Positions 1 through 5,537 of a DNA stretch of 8,471 nt are shown here, in pieces (position 1 is the stretch's first letter; each line of letters starts with the position of its first letter). Source of the stretch: Candidatus Omnitrophota bacterium (GTDB lineage Bacteria > Omnitrophota > Koll11 > Zapsychrales > Zapsychraceae); NCBI GenBank assembly GCA_023140095.1, contig JAGLMJ010000044.1:1-8471 (forward strand), given 5' to 3'. The notes under the pieces were generated by a model, which saw only the letters and a program-made list of their open reading frames with translations, was not told the origin of the DNA and made no database searches. A program made the position numbers and the translations under genes.

Positions 1-285
1 ACCAGAAAATCTCATTAAGAACCAGCATAAATAAGCGTAATTATCCTTTTAGTATTAATATTACTTTACCACAGTGGCTTGTAAAAATCAAAACCCTTTG
101 AGGAATTTGAGGAATTTCCATTCTAACCGAAAATGAATGGATTTCAAGCGGAAAATATCCCTTTCACGGCCCGTGGCAGGCATTTGATTCTTTCTAAATC
201 GCGGTTATCCCAAGACTCACAGCCGCGGTCGTACTGACAATAATGCCGCCTTTCTTCTTAGAATGCCGGCAGAGTCAAAACTTTT
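1..285. other. Gene-free AT-rich stretch at the left edge
   Basis: I see no convincing coding region on either strand here. The stretch holds a 9-bp unit (tttgaggaa) repeated twice in tandem at 97-114, and a weak 7-bp inverted repeat TCCATTC/GAATGGA (117-123 and 135-141, 11-nt loop) with no T-tract. It lies beyond the terminator of the leftward gene string, so it is probably a true intergenic gap. Any gene further left would begin outside the window. Confidence 0.6.
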
Positions 286-322
286 CAAAATATACAAAAA
301 CCCCCGGGCCGTAACCCGGGGG
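286..322 (-). terminator. Rho-independent terminator of the leftward gene string
   Basis: A perfect 8-bp inverted repeat, CCCCCGGG (301-308) and CCCGGGGG (315-322), encloses a 6-nt loop. Read on the minus strand it is followed at once by TTTTTGTATATTTT (300 down to 287). It begins 38 nt after the stop codon of the lamin-tail gene, so it ends that transcript and possibly the whole leftward series. On the plus strand the stem has no following T-run, so it should work in one direction only. Confidence 0.92.
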
Positions 323-359
323 CGATCATGACTATCCTCTAGGGATAAGATCTTTTGTT

Positions 360-1040
360 TCAACATTTCCTTCTTAACAGAAGTGATCCCCATCCCGTGA
401 CAAAATACATCAGCGTCGGCCATTCGGGCACGACGGGATTATCATCGTCCGGAGGAACTCCCTCGTCGACCAGAACTAAAGACGTCCGGAAATCAACGCT
501 GGTCCCCGGAGAAAATAAGGCCCCTTGGGACTGGTCCAAACTTGAATGCAGAACAAATTGCGACCCCTCTCCGTCCGGAAACAGGGTGATCGATTGATCA
601 TGGCCCGCAATACTGCCGTAAACGACCTGATCGATCAATTGCGCGTCAGCATTGAACAATGATATCGTATCGCCCGAATTGTTCAAACCCAAAGAACCCG
701 TCGAAGCAACCTGCCAATTGACATCAGGCAAAAGAGGCGAACCGCCGCCAAAAATGGCTAAAAATGTATACGGTGACAAAATCGTGTTTGACGGAAAAAT
801 ATGCCGCGCTGAGACACTGTCCGTAAGCGACCAGCCGGAGATATCGGCTTGTAACGGATCATTGTTGAGTATTTCAATAAATTCATCATAGAGGCCTGAA
901 CGGACGCCGTCATTATTCGCATCCCCTGTTAAATCGGACGCCGGGTCGGCAAAAACCTCATTGATAATGACAGACGCGCCCGCCGGCGATACTGTCACTA
1001 ATAAGACCGCTAGAACTAAAAAAATCATATGTTGTTTCAT
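360..1040 (-). CDS. Secreted lamin-tail-domain protein with PEP-CTERM-like sorting tail
   Basis: This 226-aa protein has an N-terminal signal peptide (about residues 1-22, hydrophobic MIFLVLAVLLV then an Ala-rich end). A lamin-tail (LTD) domain follows at about 23-145, shown by IINEVFADP near its start, the DEFIEILN core (52-59), ISGWSLTD (67-74) and a late Gly/Asn-rich strand pair. D-A-N-N-D-G at 40-45 resembles a calcium-binding loop often inserted in bacterial LTDs. The C-terminus (204-226) is V-P-E-W, a short hydrophobic stretch, then RRKC. This matches the three-part PEP-CTERM signal used by exosortases, except that the second Pro is Trp. GGAG in AAAAAAGGAGAATTACA before the ATG is a strong ribosome site. 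The gene starts 40 nt after the RAYT-like gene and is followed by a terminator. LTD proteins of this type are exported and often surface-attached; the ligand is unknown. Confidence 0.85.
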   Translation of the reverse strand: MKQHMIFLVLAVLLVTVSPAGASVIINEVFADPASDLTGDANNDGVRSGLYDEFIEILNNDPLQADISGWSLTDSVSARHIFPSNTILSPYTFLAIFGGGSPLLPDVNWQVASTGSLGLNNSGDTISLFNADAQLIDQVVYGSIAGHDQSITLFPDGEGSQFVLHSSLDQSQGALFSPGTSVDFRTSLVLVDEGVPPDDDNPVVPEWPTLMYFVTGWGSLLLRRKC

Positions 1041-1080
1041 TGTAATTCTCCTTTTTTAACAGTTTGAACTTACTAACCGA

Positions 1081-1596
1081 TCACTTTTTATGAATTAAAA
1101 CTTCAGACAGATTTATTTCTCTCAGCGGCAAAGGATCGATGATGCCTCCTAAACCCAGGATCCGATTTGCGCAACTGCTCCACTGATATCCAAACGGCGA
1201 CTGAGCCCGCTCTTCTTTTACAGGAATAAACTCAATGGATTTAATAGATTCAATAAGATCATAGCCGCCATCAATCAAGACACTTTTATACCTTTGCCCC
1301 CACACCTTTCCCGTCCCGTTGTAGCGCCTGTTAAAAAACAGGGCATACCCCTGGTTCATGCACTGCATGAACAATGATAATTTATGCGCCTGGCTGGGAC
1401 AGACTACGAGATGCGTTGTCGTCGGCATAAGACAATACGCGTAAACGCTGATCTGGAACCGTATTTTGCATTTTTTAAGCGTCTTTATATATTGTTCGAA
1501 ATCGGAATCCATTTTAAAGATCTTCTGATTTCTGCAACTCTGCACTTGAATATAATAACAACCTCCCTCTTGTAAAAACCTTGCCGTTCGACTCAT
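1081..1596 (-). CDS. RAYT / IS200-like (Y1_Tnp) protein lacking catalytic residues
   Basis: This 171-aa protein has the fold signature of REP-associated tyrosine transposases: MSRTARF start, VYAYCLMP (51-58), MNQGYALFFNRRYNGTGKVWGQRYKSVLID (80-109) and YQWSS (137-141). The family cuts single-stranded DNA with a HUH metal site and a Tyr. Here the usual MPNHxH reads MPTTTH (57-62), so the first HUH His is Thr60 and only His62 remains. The usual YIxLNPVRA reads SIEFIPVKE (120-128), so the catalytic Tyr is Ser120 and the Asn is Ile124. The frame is otherwise intact, which argues for a retained, non-cutting DNA- or RNA-binding role rather than random decay. I chose the start at 1596 because GGAGGAGGAGG (1607-1597) lies directly upstream and family members begin M-S/A-R; an in-frame ATG at 1626 would add ten residues. 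No transposon ends are evident. Confidence 0.82.
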   Translation of the reverse strand: MSRTARFLQEGGCYYIQVQSCRNQKIFKMDSDFEQYIKTLKKCKIRFQISVYAYCLMPTTTHLVVCPSQAHKLSLFMQCMNQGYALFFNRRYNGTGKVWGQRYKSVLIDGGYDLIESIKSIEFIPVKEERAQSPFGYQWSSCANRILGLGGIIDPLPLREINLSEVLIHKK

Positions 1597-1615
1597 CCTC
1601 CTCCTCCAATCAATG

Positions 1616-1713
1616 GGGGCATTCATGCGTATCCCTCATTTGTTCCTCTGTCTCGAGTTATCCCCTCGAATGATACTTCTCTTTAACTAACGTTAAAAAG
1701 ACATGAATGCCCC
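1616..1713 (-). promoter_or_regulatory. Foldable three-helix leader upstream of the RAYT-like gene
   Basis: Between the spoVG stop and the RAYT-like start, a perfect 12-bp inverted repeat (CATGAATGCCCC at 1702-1713 and GGGGCATTCATG at 1616-1627) can form an outer helix. Inside it, directly stacked, TCTTTAAC (1680-1687) pairs with GTTAAA..GA (1692-1701) with a 2-nt bulge and 4-nt loop. A third hairpin is TCGAG/CTCGA (1653-1657 and 1665-1669) with a 7-nt loop. The closing arm ends 8 nt before the Shine-Dalgarno run. It could be a regulatory leader, a REP-like target or a scar of an element. No known riboswitch class is recognised. Confidence 0.5.
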
Positions 1714-1721
1714 TATATCTA

Positions 1722-1994
1722 TTAAAATTGTTCCTCGTTATAAGCTGCTAGAACCGTTTCTGTGATCTGATCGCGGATCTCCTGAGTTAGGCAGCGGATC
1801 GTGTCATACCATTTCTGGTCCTTGGACTGTTCCCGTGGCATAGAAACAAAAAGCCCTTTTTTTCCGTCCATAACCCGTACGCCCTTGATCAAGAGAGCGT
1901 CATTGATCACGATATCGACAAAGGCCTTCAGCGGACGGTCCGTCTCAAAGCGATACATCCTTTGAACTTGAATTTCCATCGTACTCGTTTCCAT
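1722..1994 (-). CDS. spoVG: SpoVG family regulator
   Basis: This 90-aa protein aligns by eye over its full length with SpoVG: MEIQVQRMYRFETDRPLKAFVDIVIND, then the conserved block IKGVRVMDGKKGLFVSMP, and a C-terminal helix with IRDQITETVLAAY. SpoVG homologues are small site-specific nucleic-acid-binding proteins that modulate expression of many genes, often surface proteins, and they occur well outside spore formers. I prefer the ATG at 1994 because AAAGGA (2008-2003) is 8 nt upstream. The ATG at 2003 (three more residues) has its purine run flush against it, and the family's usual start would be the Met at 1979. It lies between the Cys-rich secreted protein gene and the RAYT-like gene on the same strand. 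I see no spore genes in the window, so the name reflects family only. Confidence 0.9.
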   Translation of the reverse strand: METSTMEIQVQRMYRFETDRPLKAFVDIVINDALLIKGVRVMDGKKGLFVSMPREQSKDQKWYDTIRCLTQEIRDQITETVLAAYNEEQF

Positions 1995-2046
1995 AATATT
2001 CATCCTTTCCGTTTAAATACTGCACATTTCAATAAGCGCACCAGAG

Positions 2047-2066
2047 ATTCACTAACAGCTACGAGC
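2047..2066 (-). repeat. Right-of-gene copy of a 20-bp inverted repeat (degenerate heptamer type)
   Basis: Read on the minus strand this is GCTCGTAGCTGTTAGTGAAT. The plus-strand copy at 2372-2391 matches it at 18 of 20 positions, both differences being transitions. The two copies flank the 88-aa Cys/His protein gene. The plus strand here reads agctacg-agctatg-aacttat, suggesting a worn tandem heptamer of a type scattered as short repeats in some genomes. Confidence 0.7.
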
Positions 2067-2085
2067 TATGAACTTATTTGATTTT

Positions 2086-2352
2086 TTATTTTGATTTTTT
2101 CGCTTGATTCTGGATCTTTTTTCCCTTCTCAACAACCACATCTTCCTTGAAACACCGTTTGCACGGGCCGTAACCTTCTTCGATAGCTTCTTTTTTCTCA
2201 AGCCTGGTCACATCCTTGCCCTTAATGGTCCGGCAGTCTTCCTTATGATATTTTGACCCCCTTTGCGTCACAAACACATCTTCAGCAAACGCATACGTCG
2301 TCGCTGATAGAAGCATTACTAGCATACCAACCATCATTAACTTTCTAATCAT
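2086..2352 (-). CDS. Small secreted protein with H-x3-C / C-x2-C metal-site-like motif
   Basis: This 88-aa protein has a clear signal peptide (1-23, MIRKLMMVGMLVMLL then ATTYAFA, predicted cut before EDVFV). The mature part has VFVTQRGSKYHKEDC (26-40) and GYGPCKRC (60-67), then a Lys-rich tail. The pattern Y-H-x3-C about 24 residues before G-Y-x-P-C-x2-C is the small Ada-like zinc-site module found at the ends of some nucleases and in stand-alone exported proteins, so zinc or another metal bound by H36/C40/C64/C67 is plausible. AAAAGGAGG (2366-2358) gives a strong ribosome site. The gene is enclosed by the 20-bp inverted repeats at 2047 and 2372. Its exact role is not known to me. Confidence 0.75.
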   Translation of the reverse strand: MIRKLMMVGMLVMLLSATTYAFAEDVFVTQRGSKYHKEDCRTIKGKDVTRLEKKEAIEEGYGPCKRCFKEDVVVEKGKKIQNQAKKSK

Positions 2353-2371
2353 CGCATTCCCTCCTTTTGTC

Positions 2372-2391
2372 GCTCGTAACTATTAGTGAAT
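2372..2391 (+). repeat. Left-of-gene (upstream) copy of the 20-bp inverted repeat
   Basis: GCTCGTAACTATTAGTGAAT is the partner of 2047-2066 in opposite orientation (18 of 20). It sits in the 51-nt gap between the propeller gene stop and the start of the Cys/His gene, just upstream of that gene's ribosome site. The pair spans 345 bp and contains exactly one gene. Confidence 0.7.
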
Positions 2392-2403
2392 TCTTTGTAA
2401 ATT

Positions 2404-4041
2404 TTATTCTGTGATCCGCCGGCTGAACTCCCCTCCGGTCAACGCGTCGATAAGCGCCGTCAACTCCTCTATGCGCATTTCTTTCTCGACCCTCAGCCGC
2501 CAGTCCGTCGTGCTGTTTACGACAAACTCGATCTGGTTCCGTCGCCGCTCGAAATACAGGCGCGTCACCTCATTTAAAATATCCTCGCGCAGTTCTACCA
2601 TCATTTTTGACCGGGAGTCGATCGTTGTCTGGTCGGTGCTCCATACCAAATCGGCCAAATCCCACGAAAGAGAAACATCCCATCCAAGATCTTCTCCGTA
2701 TGTTTTATCGTCCGGGCCTATATAATGCTGCCCTCCACTTGAATACGATCCCCAAAGACTGTCGGAACGGCTCCAATCTCTATCCCCATCTACCCCTACA
2801 TCTAAGTCAGGAAACCAGGCCTTTCGCCTGGCCTGCCGCCTCCAAGTCTTTATTTTTTCATGACTGACTTCGGCATAATCAATCGCCATTTGATGAACTT
2901 CATTAATGCTTGGTTCATGATCGAATGTCTGCCGGTCTCCGGGATCAATTTGGAATTCCTGGATTGTTGTCATCTGTTCACCTTGCACTTTATTAAAAGA
3001 AGAGGGCCCTTCCTTAACGGGTAAATAAAAAATGCCTTTATTCGTCGCAGCGTAAACCGTTCCTCGCGCATCTTTCGCTAAAGAATTAATTTCATTCGTC
3101 TCCATACCTTTATAGACAGGCATCCATTTCCCATCATTTAAGAAAAACACCCCCTTCTTTGTCCCGGCCATAAGCTTCAAACATTCCGACAGAGATTGCC
3201 GGCAGCCTTTTTCGCCCCCGAGGACCAGCAATGACGTGAGATCTTCCAAAGCAATGTTACCCGTCGGTAAAGAATCCCGGCCCGCACCATTATCCGAGCT
3301 CAGATAGATCCCCTGTGTTGTCGCGACAAGAATGTGCGGCGGCCGGAAGTCTAAAACCTCTATAAACTTGATCGACTGATCACGCACGCCCGTCGAGATC
3401 TTATCAAGCGCATTCCCGGTATCAAAACTTTTACCGATCCCGAGCGAAAATATCTTTTGGAGTTTCCGTGTCTTTTTCTCCAGACGAAAAACAGCCTGGA
3501 GGGTTGAGGCATAGAGAAAGCGGCCATCCTGGACAATGTGGTAAACAGGATCATCATCTAATCCTTCCTTGACCTGGTTCCATTGTGCCTCCCGGCGCCT
3601 TTTATAAAACAAACCCTTTTGGGTCCCTAAATAAATCATGTCCCCATAACGAATGACCGAAAGGCATCGTTGCACCTTTGCATCCGAAGAAAAATAGATC
3701 CTTTTCCACGCCTTCCCCCCGTCTAAACTCTCATATAATCCCGCGTCGGTTGCCGCATACACAATTTCAGAGTCATCAGAAGGAATAAAAATATCATTCA
3801 CGCCCTTTGGCTCTCCGGAGAGCCGCAGGATCATCCGGTAATTTCTCCCATTATCGATTGATTTGTAAAGCGCCTTTGAGGTTCCCGCGTAGATATGCGC
3901 ATCATTCATCGGATCAACTAACAGTTTTTGAACATCGTATTCATAAGTTCCCTGCCCATTTTTGTTCCACACAAAAGAATCCCCTGAAAACCCCAAGCCG
4001 GTGCAAATAACGAGCAGCATAAGAATTAATCGTATTTTCAT
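2404..4041 (-). CDS. Secreted seven-repeat beta-propeller protein with TolC-like C-terminal part
   Basis: This 545-aa protein starts with a signal peptide (1-19). I count seven copies of a blade motif resembling YAGTxxGLYxS, at about 51, 95, 137, 177, 238, 290 and 330, which predicts a seven-bladed propeller. Three copies carry Asp-box-like turns: SIDNGRNY (61-68), SLDGGKAW (105-112) and SSDNG (248-252). Such propellers occur in sialidase-like and photosystem II assembly-factor-like proteins; no catalytic residues are evident, so it is likely a binding scaffold. Residues about 378-545 differ: a helix (MAIDYAEVSHEKIKTWRRQARRKAWFPDL), an aromatic/Gly strand region (415-462, WDVSLSWDL) and a long helix (478-507). 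This order is like half of a TolC-type outer-membrane efflux repeat. It overlaps the upstream gene by 4 bp (ATGA), so translation is probably coupled, with AAGGA 9 nt upstream as a second entry site. Confidence 0.8.
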   Translation of the reverse strand: MKIRLILMLLVICTGLGFSGDSFVWNKNGQGTYEYDVQKLLVDPMNDAHIYAGTSKALYKSIDNGRNYRMILRLSGEPKGVNDIFIPSDDSEIVYAATDAGLYESLDGGKAWKRIYFSSDAKVQRCLSVIRYGDMIYLGTQKGLFYKRRREAQWNQVKEGLDDDPVYHIVQDGRFLYASTLQAVFRLEKKTRKLQKIFSLGIGKSFDTGNALDKISTGVRDQSIKFIEVLDFRPPHILVATTQGIYLSSDNGAGRDSLPTGNIALEDLTSLLVLGGEKGCRQSLSECLKLMAGTKKGVFFLNDGKWMPVYKGMETNEINSLAKDARGTVYAATNKGIFYLPVKEGPSSFNKVQGEQMTTIQEFQIDPGDRQTFDHEPSINEVHQMAIDYAEVSHEKIKTWRRQARRKAWFPDLDVGVDGDRDWSRSDSLWGSYSSGGQHYIGPDDKTYGEDLGWDVSLSWDLADLVWSTDQTTIDSRSKMMVELREDILNEVTRLYFERRRNQIEFVVNSTTDWRLRVEKEMRIEELTALIDALTGGEFSRRITE

Positions 4042-4310
4042 AACATTGCATCCTTGTACATTTTTTTAATATTGATTTTTGAAAGGGCCTTTAAAACCGA
4101 TTCTTTCAACGGGGGGCTGCCTCTTTCAACAGTTTGCACATATTCTTCCATGTATTCCAACATGGCCTCTAAACACAATTGTTTGCGCATGCTGCGCAAA
4201 AGGCAAAAGACCGTGTAAACGGCGATCAAATGAGAAGAGTTATTAAGTATGTGCGGAAACTTTTTTGGAGATCCTAAAAATTTAAAATGATATTGTCCGT
4301 TCGATTCCAT
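4038..4310 (-). CDS. 90-aa protein of unknown function, first gene of the leftward operon
   Basis: I do not recognise this family. The protein has no signal peptide. After a polar, aromatic N-terminus (MESNGQYHFKFLG) it looks mostly helical: one amphipathic to hydrophobic segment (about 26-50, HLIAVYTVFCLLRSMRKQLCLEAML), an acidic helix (51-63), then after G-S-P-P a basic helix (68-88). Two Cys lie at 36 and 46. AAAGGA about 10 nt upstream is a good ribosome site. A well-formed promoter with an operator lies 25-53 nt upstream. Its stop overlaps the ATG of the propeller gene, so the two are almost surely co-translated, and a role as a cytoplasmic partner or regulator of that export product is possible. 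An 8-bp perfect hairpin (tttgcgca, tgc, tgcgcaaa; 4182-4200) lies inside the coding sequence. Confidence 0.75.
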   Translation of the reverse strand: MESNGQYHFKFLGSPKKFPHILNNSSHLIAVYTVFCLLRSMRKQLCLEAMLEYMEEYVQTVERGSPPLKESVLKALSKINIKKMYKDAML

Positions 4311-4334
4311 AACAGCTAACTTCCTTTAGAAGAA

Positions 4335-4363
4335 AGTGTACCATGTGTTTGACTATTTGTCAA
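4335..4363 (-). promoter_or_regulatory. Sigma-70-type promoter of the leftward operon
   Basis: On the minus strand TTGACA (4363-4358) is followed by a 17-nt spacer and TACACT (4340-4335), with TGG just before the -10 box, an extended -10 arrangement. Transcription would begin near 4328, about 18 nt before the ATG at 4310. The consensus -35, ideal spacing and extended -10 make this a strong candidate. Confidence 0.8.
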
Positions 4364-4365
4364 AC
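4347..4365. promoter_or_regulatory. Operator-like dyad over the leftward -35 box
   Basis: GTTTGAC (4347-4353) and GTCAAAC (4359-4365) form a perfect 7-bp inverted repeat with 5 nt between. It covers the -35 hexamer, a typical repressor position. Its core TTGA-N7-TCAA recurs at the divergent promoter (4476-4490). The XRE-cupin protein encoded next door is the obvious candidate ligand, by inference. Confidence 0.7.
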
Positions 4366-4475
4366 TAATTTGTCGTTCTATCAATTTTTAAGTCTTTACA
4401 CGGCAACTGTTTGCATCTTTACAAAAAAATATTTCTATGAAGCTAATAAATAATTTGATTTTTGCCTAAGCTTCA

Positions 4476-4503
4476 TTGACAATTCATCAAGCGGTGGTAC
4501 ACT
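4476..4503 (+). promoter_or_regulatory. Sigma-70-type promoter of the XRE-cupin / two-component operon with matching dyad
   Basis: TTGACA (4476-4481), a 16-nt spacer and TACACT (4498-4503), with TGG before the -10 box. TGGTACACTT is identical over 10 nt to the divergent promoter. The dyad TTGA-N7-TCAA (4476-4479 and 4487-4490) overlaps the -35 box in the same way as at 4347-4365, though with shorter arms. The start would be near 4510, giving a leader of about 48 nt before the ATG at 4558. Confidence 0.78.
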
Positions 4504-4557
4504 TAACATAAGAAATTAATCAACCCTAAACCGCAGCATAACCTAAGGAAACCAGAC

Positions 4558-5109
4558 ATGTATATAGGGAAGAGACTCAAAGAACTACGGATGGCGCAGG
4601 GCATGAGCTTATCCGGCCTTGCGGAGAAAAGCGGGGTCCAGATTGCCACTTTAAGCCGGATTGAACACCTTAAAATGACAGGGACCCTCGAGTCGCACAT
4701 GAATATTGCCAGGGCCCTTGATATCGACATCACCCAGCTTTACGCGGGCATTATCAGGGAAGAAGACAGGATCGACCTGAGGACGTCAAGATCGGAAACC
4801 GACGTTTTTGTCCATAGCGATAAATCTTCTTATGAAATCCTCACAACGAAGGTCTCATCGAAAAAAATGATGCCGATCCTGCTTAAGATCGAGTCCGACG
4901 GGAAGACAAAAAAAGAGCAAAGCCAGGCGGGAACGGAGAAATTTATTTTTGTTTTAGAGGGTAAGATCGAGGCAAAGATCGGCAAGGAAAGCTACGCTCT
5001 CTTAAAACATAACACATTATATTTCGACGCTTCTTTGGAACATTGTTTGATCAATAAAGGAAGAACAACCGCTAAGGTGTTGTGCGTGGCAACGCCCGTG
5101 GCCCTATAA
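4558..5109 (+). CDS. XRE-family HTH regulator with C-terminal cupin domain
   Basis: This 183-aa protein has an XRE helix-turn-helix at about 4-61 (IGKRLKELRMAQGMSLSGLAEKSG, then VQIATLSRIE as the recognition helix region, and ALDIDITQLY closing). A cupin_2-like domain covers about 105-181 (EKFIFVLEGKIEAKIG, LLKHNTLYFDASLEHCLIN). Proteins of this layout bind operators through the HTH and a small ligand through the cupin. The usual metal-binding HxHxxxE start of the cupin is absent: the region reads EQSQAGTEKF with no His, and only His162 remains at the late His position, so metal-free ligand binding is more likely. AAGGAA 7 nt before the ATG supports the start. The gene heads a rightward string with a 13-nt gap to the response regulator, and its promoter carries the same dyad as the divergent operon, which points to autoregulation. 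Confidence 0.9.
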   Translation: MYIGKRLKELRMAQGMSLSGLAEKSGVQIATLSRIEHLKMTGTLESHMNIARALDIDITQLYAGIIREEDRIDLRTSRSETDVFVHSDKSSYEILTTKVSSKKMMPILLKIESDGKTKKEQSQAGTEKFIFVLEGKIEAKIGKESYALLKHNTLYFDASLEHCLINKGRTTAKVLCVATPVAL

Positions 5110-5122
5110 AAGGAGACCCACC

Positions 5123-5494
5123 ATGACCGATTCTATTAAGAAAATTCTCATTTGCGATGATGAGGAGGGTATCCGCGAATCCCTTAAACTTATCTTGGGC
5201 GACCATTACGACCTGGTCCTGACCGACAGCGGCGAGCAGTGCCTTGAATGTCTCGATAACGACAAGGACATCGGGCTTGTGCTGCTCGATATCAAGATGC
5301 CGAAGATCAACGGCCTTGAGATCCTCAAAGCGATCAAAGAAAAGCGGCCTGAAGTCAAGGTGATCATCGTCACCGGATATAAATCATTTGAGACCGCCGC
5401 AGAGGCCACCTCCCTCGGAGCCTCGGGATATATCGTCAAGCCCTTCAAGTCGGATGAGATATTGAAGACAGTCGAGAAGTATATTAACCAATGA
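5123..5494 (+). CDS. Single-domain (CheY-like) response regulator
   Basis: This 123-aa receiver domain has no output domain. The acidic pocket is Asp12-Asp13 (ICDDEE), the phosphoacceptor is Asp56 (LLDIKMP), the switch Thr is Thr84 (IIVTGY) and the invariant Lys is Lys106 (IVKPF). All five are in place, so it should be phosphorylated. With no DNA-binding domain it must act by protein contact or in a phosphorelay. AAAAGGAG about 7 nt before the ATG is a strong ribosome site. It is 13 nt after the XRE-cupin gene and is followed by two kinase genes, of which only the second is intact, making that kinase its likely partner. Confidence 0.94.
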   Translation: MTDSIKKILICDDEEGIRESLKLILGDHYDLVLTDSGEQCLECLDNDKDIGLVLLDIKMPKINGLEILKAIKEKRPEVKVIIVTGYKSFETAAEATSLGASGYIVKPFKSDEILKTVEKYINQ

Positions 5495-5537
5495 ACTTTG
5501 ACCAGTTAACCTTCGACACATAAGTAAGGAATGATCA

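Noticed and set aside
97..114. Two tandem copies of a 9-mer (tttgaggaa)
   Set aside because: Only two units with no further copies; too short to call a repeat array, and no CRISPR-like spacing exists anywhere in the window.
170..186. A sigma-54-like -24/-12 pattern (TGGCAGG-N4-TTGA type)
   Set aside because: The -12 GC is missing and no gene follows on that strand at a suitable distance.
217..423. A 68-codon minus-strand frame across the terminator region
   Set aside because: It runs through the strong terminator stem and the end of the lamin-tail gene, has no ribosome site and looks like no protein.
652..891. A 79-codon plus-strand frame
   Set aside because: It is fully antisense to the well-supported lamin-tail gene and has no family features.
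1081..1626. A complete, active IS200/IS605-type insertion sequence
   Set aside because: The catalytic His and Tyr are replaced, no accessory gene is present, and no subterminal hairpin pair flanks the gene at both ends.
2411..2867. Plus-strand frames of 104 and 86 codons
   Set aside because: They are antisense shadows of the propeller/TolC-like gene, rich in Ser and Arg as expected for reversed coding DNA.
4182..4200. An 8-bp hairpin inside the 90-aa gene as an internal terminator
   Set aside because: No T-run follows on the minus strand in a suitable position, and it lies in mid-coding sequence; coding coincidence is the simpler reading.
5501..5529. A possible promoter (TTGACC, 17 nt, TAAGTA) before the broken kinase gene
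   Set aside because: The -10 hexamer matches only two consensus positions, and the gap between the genes is short, as in an operon.
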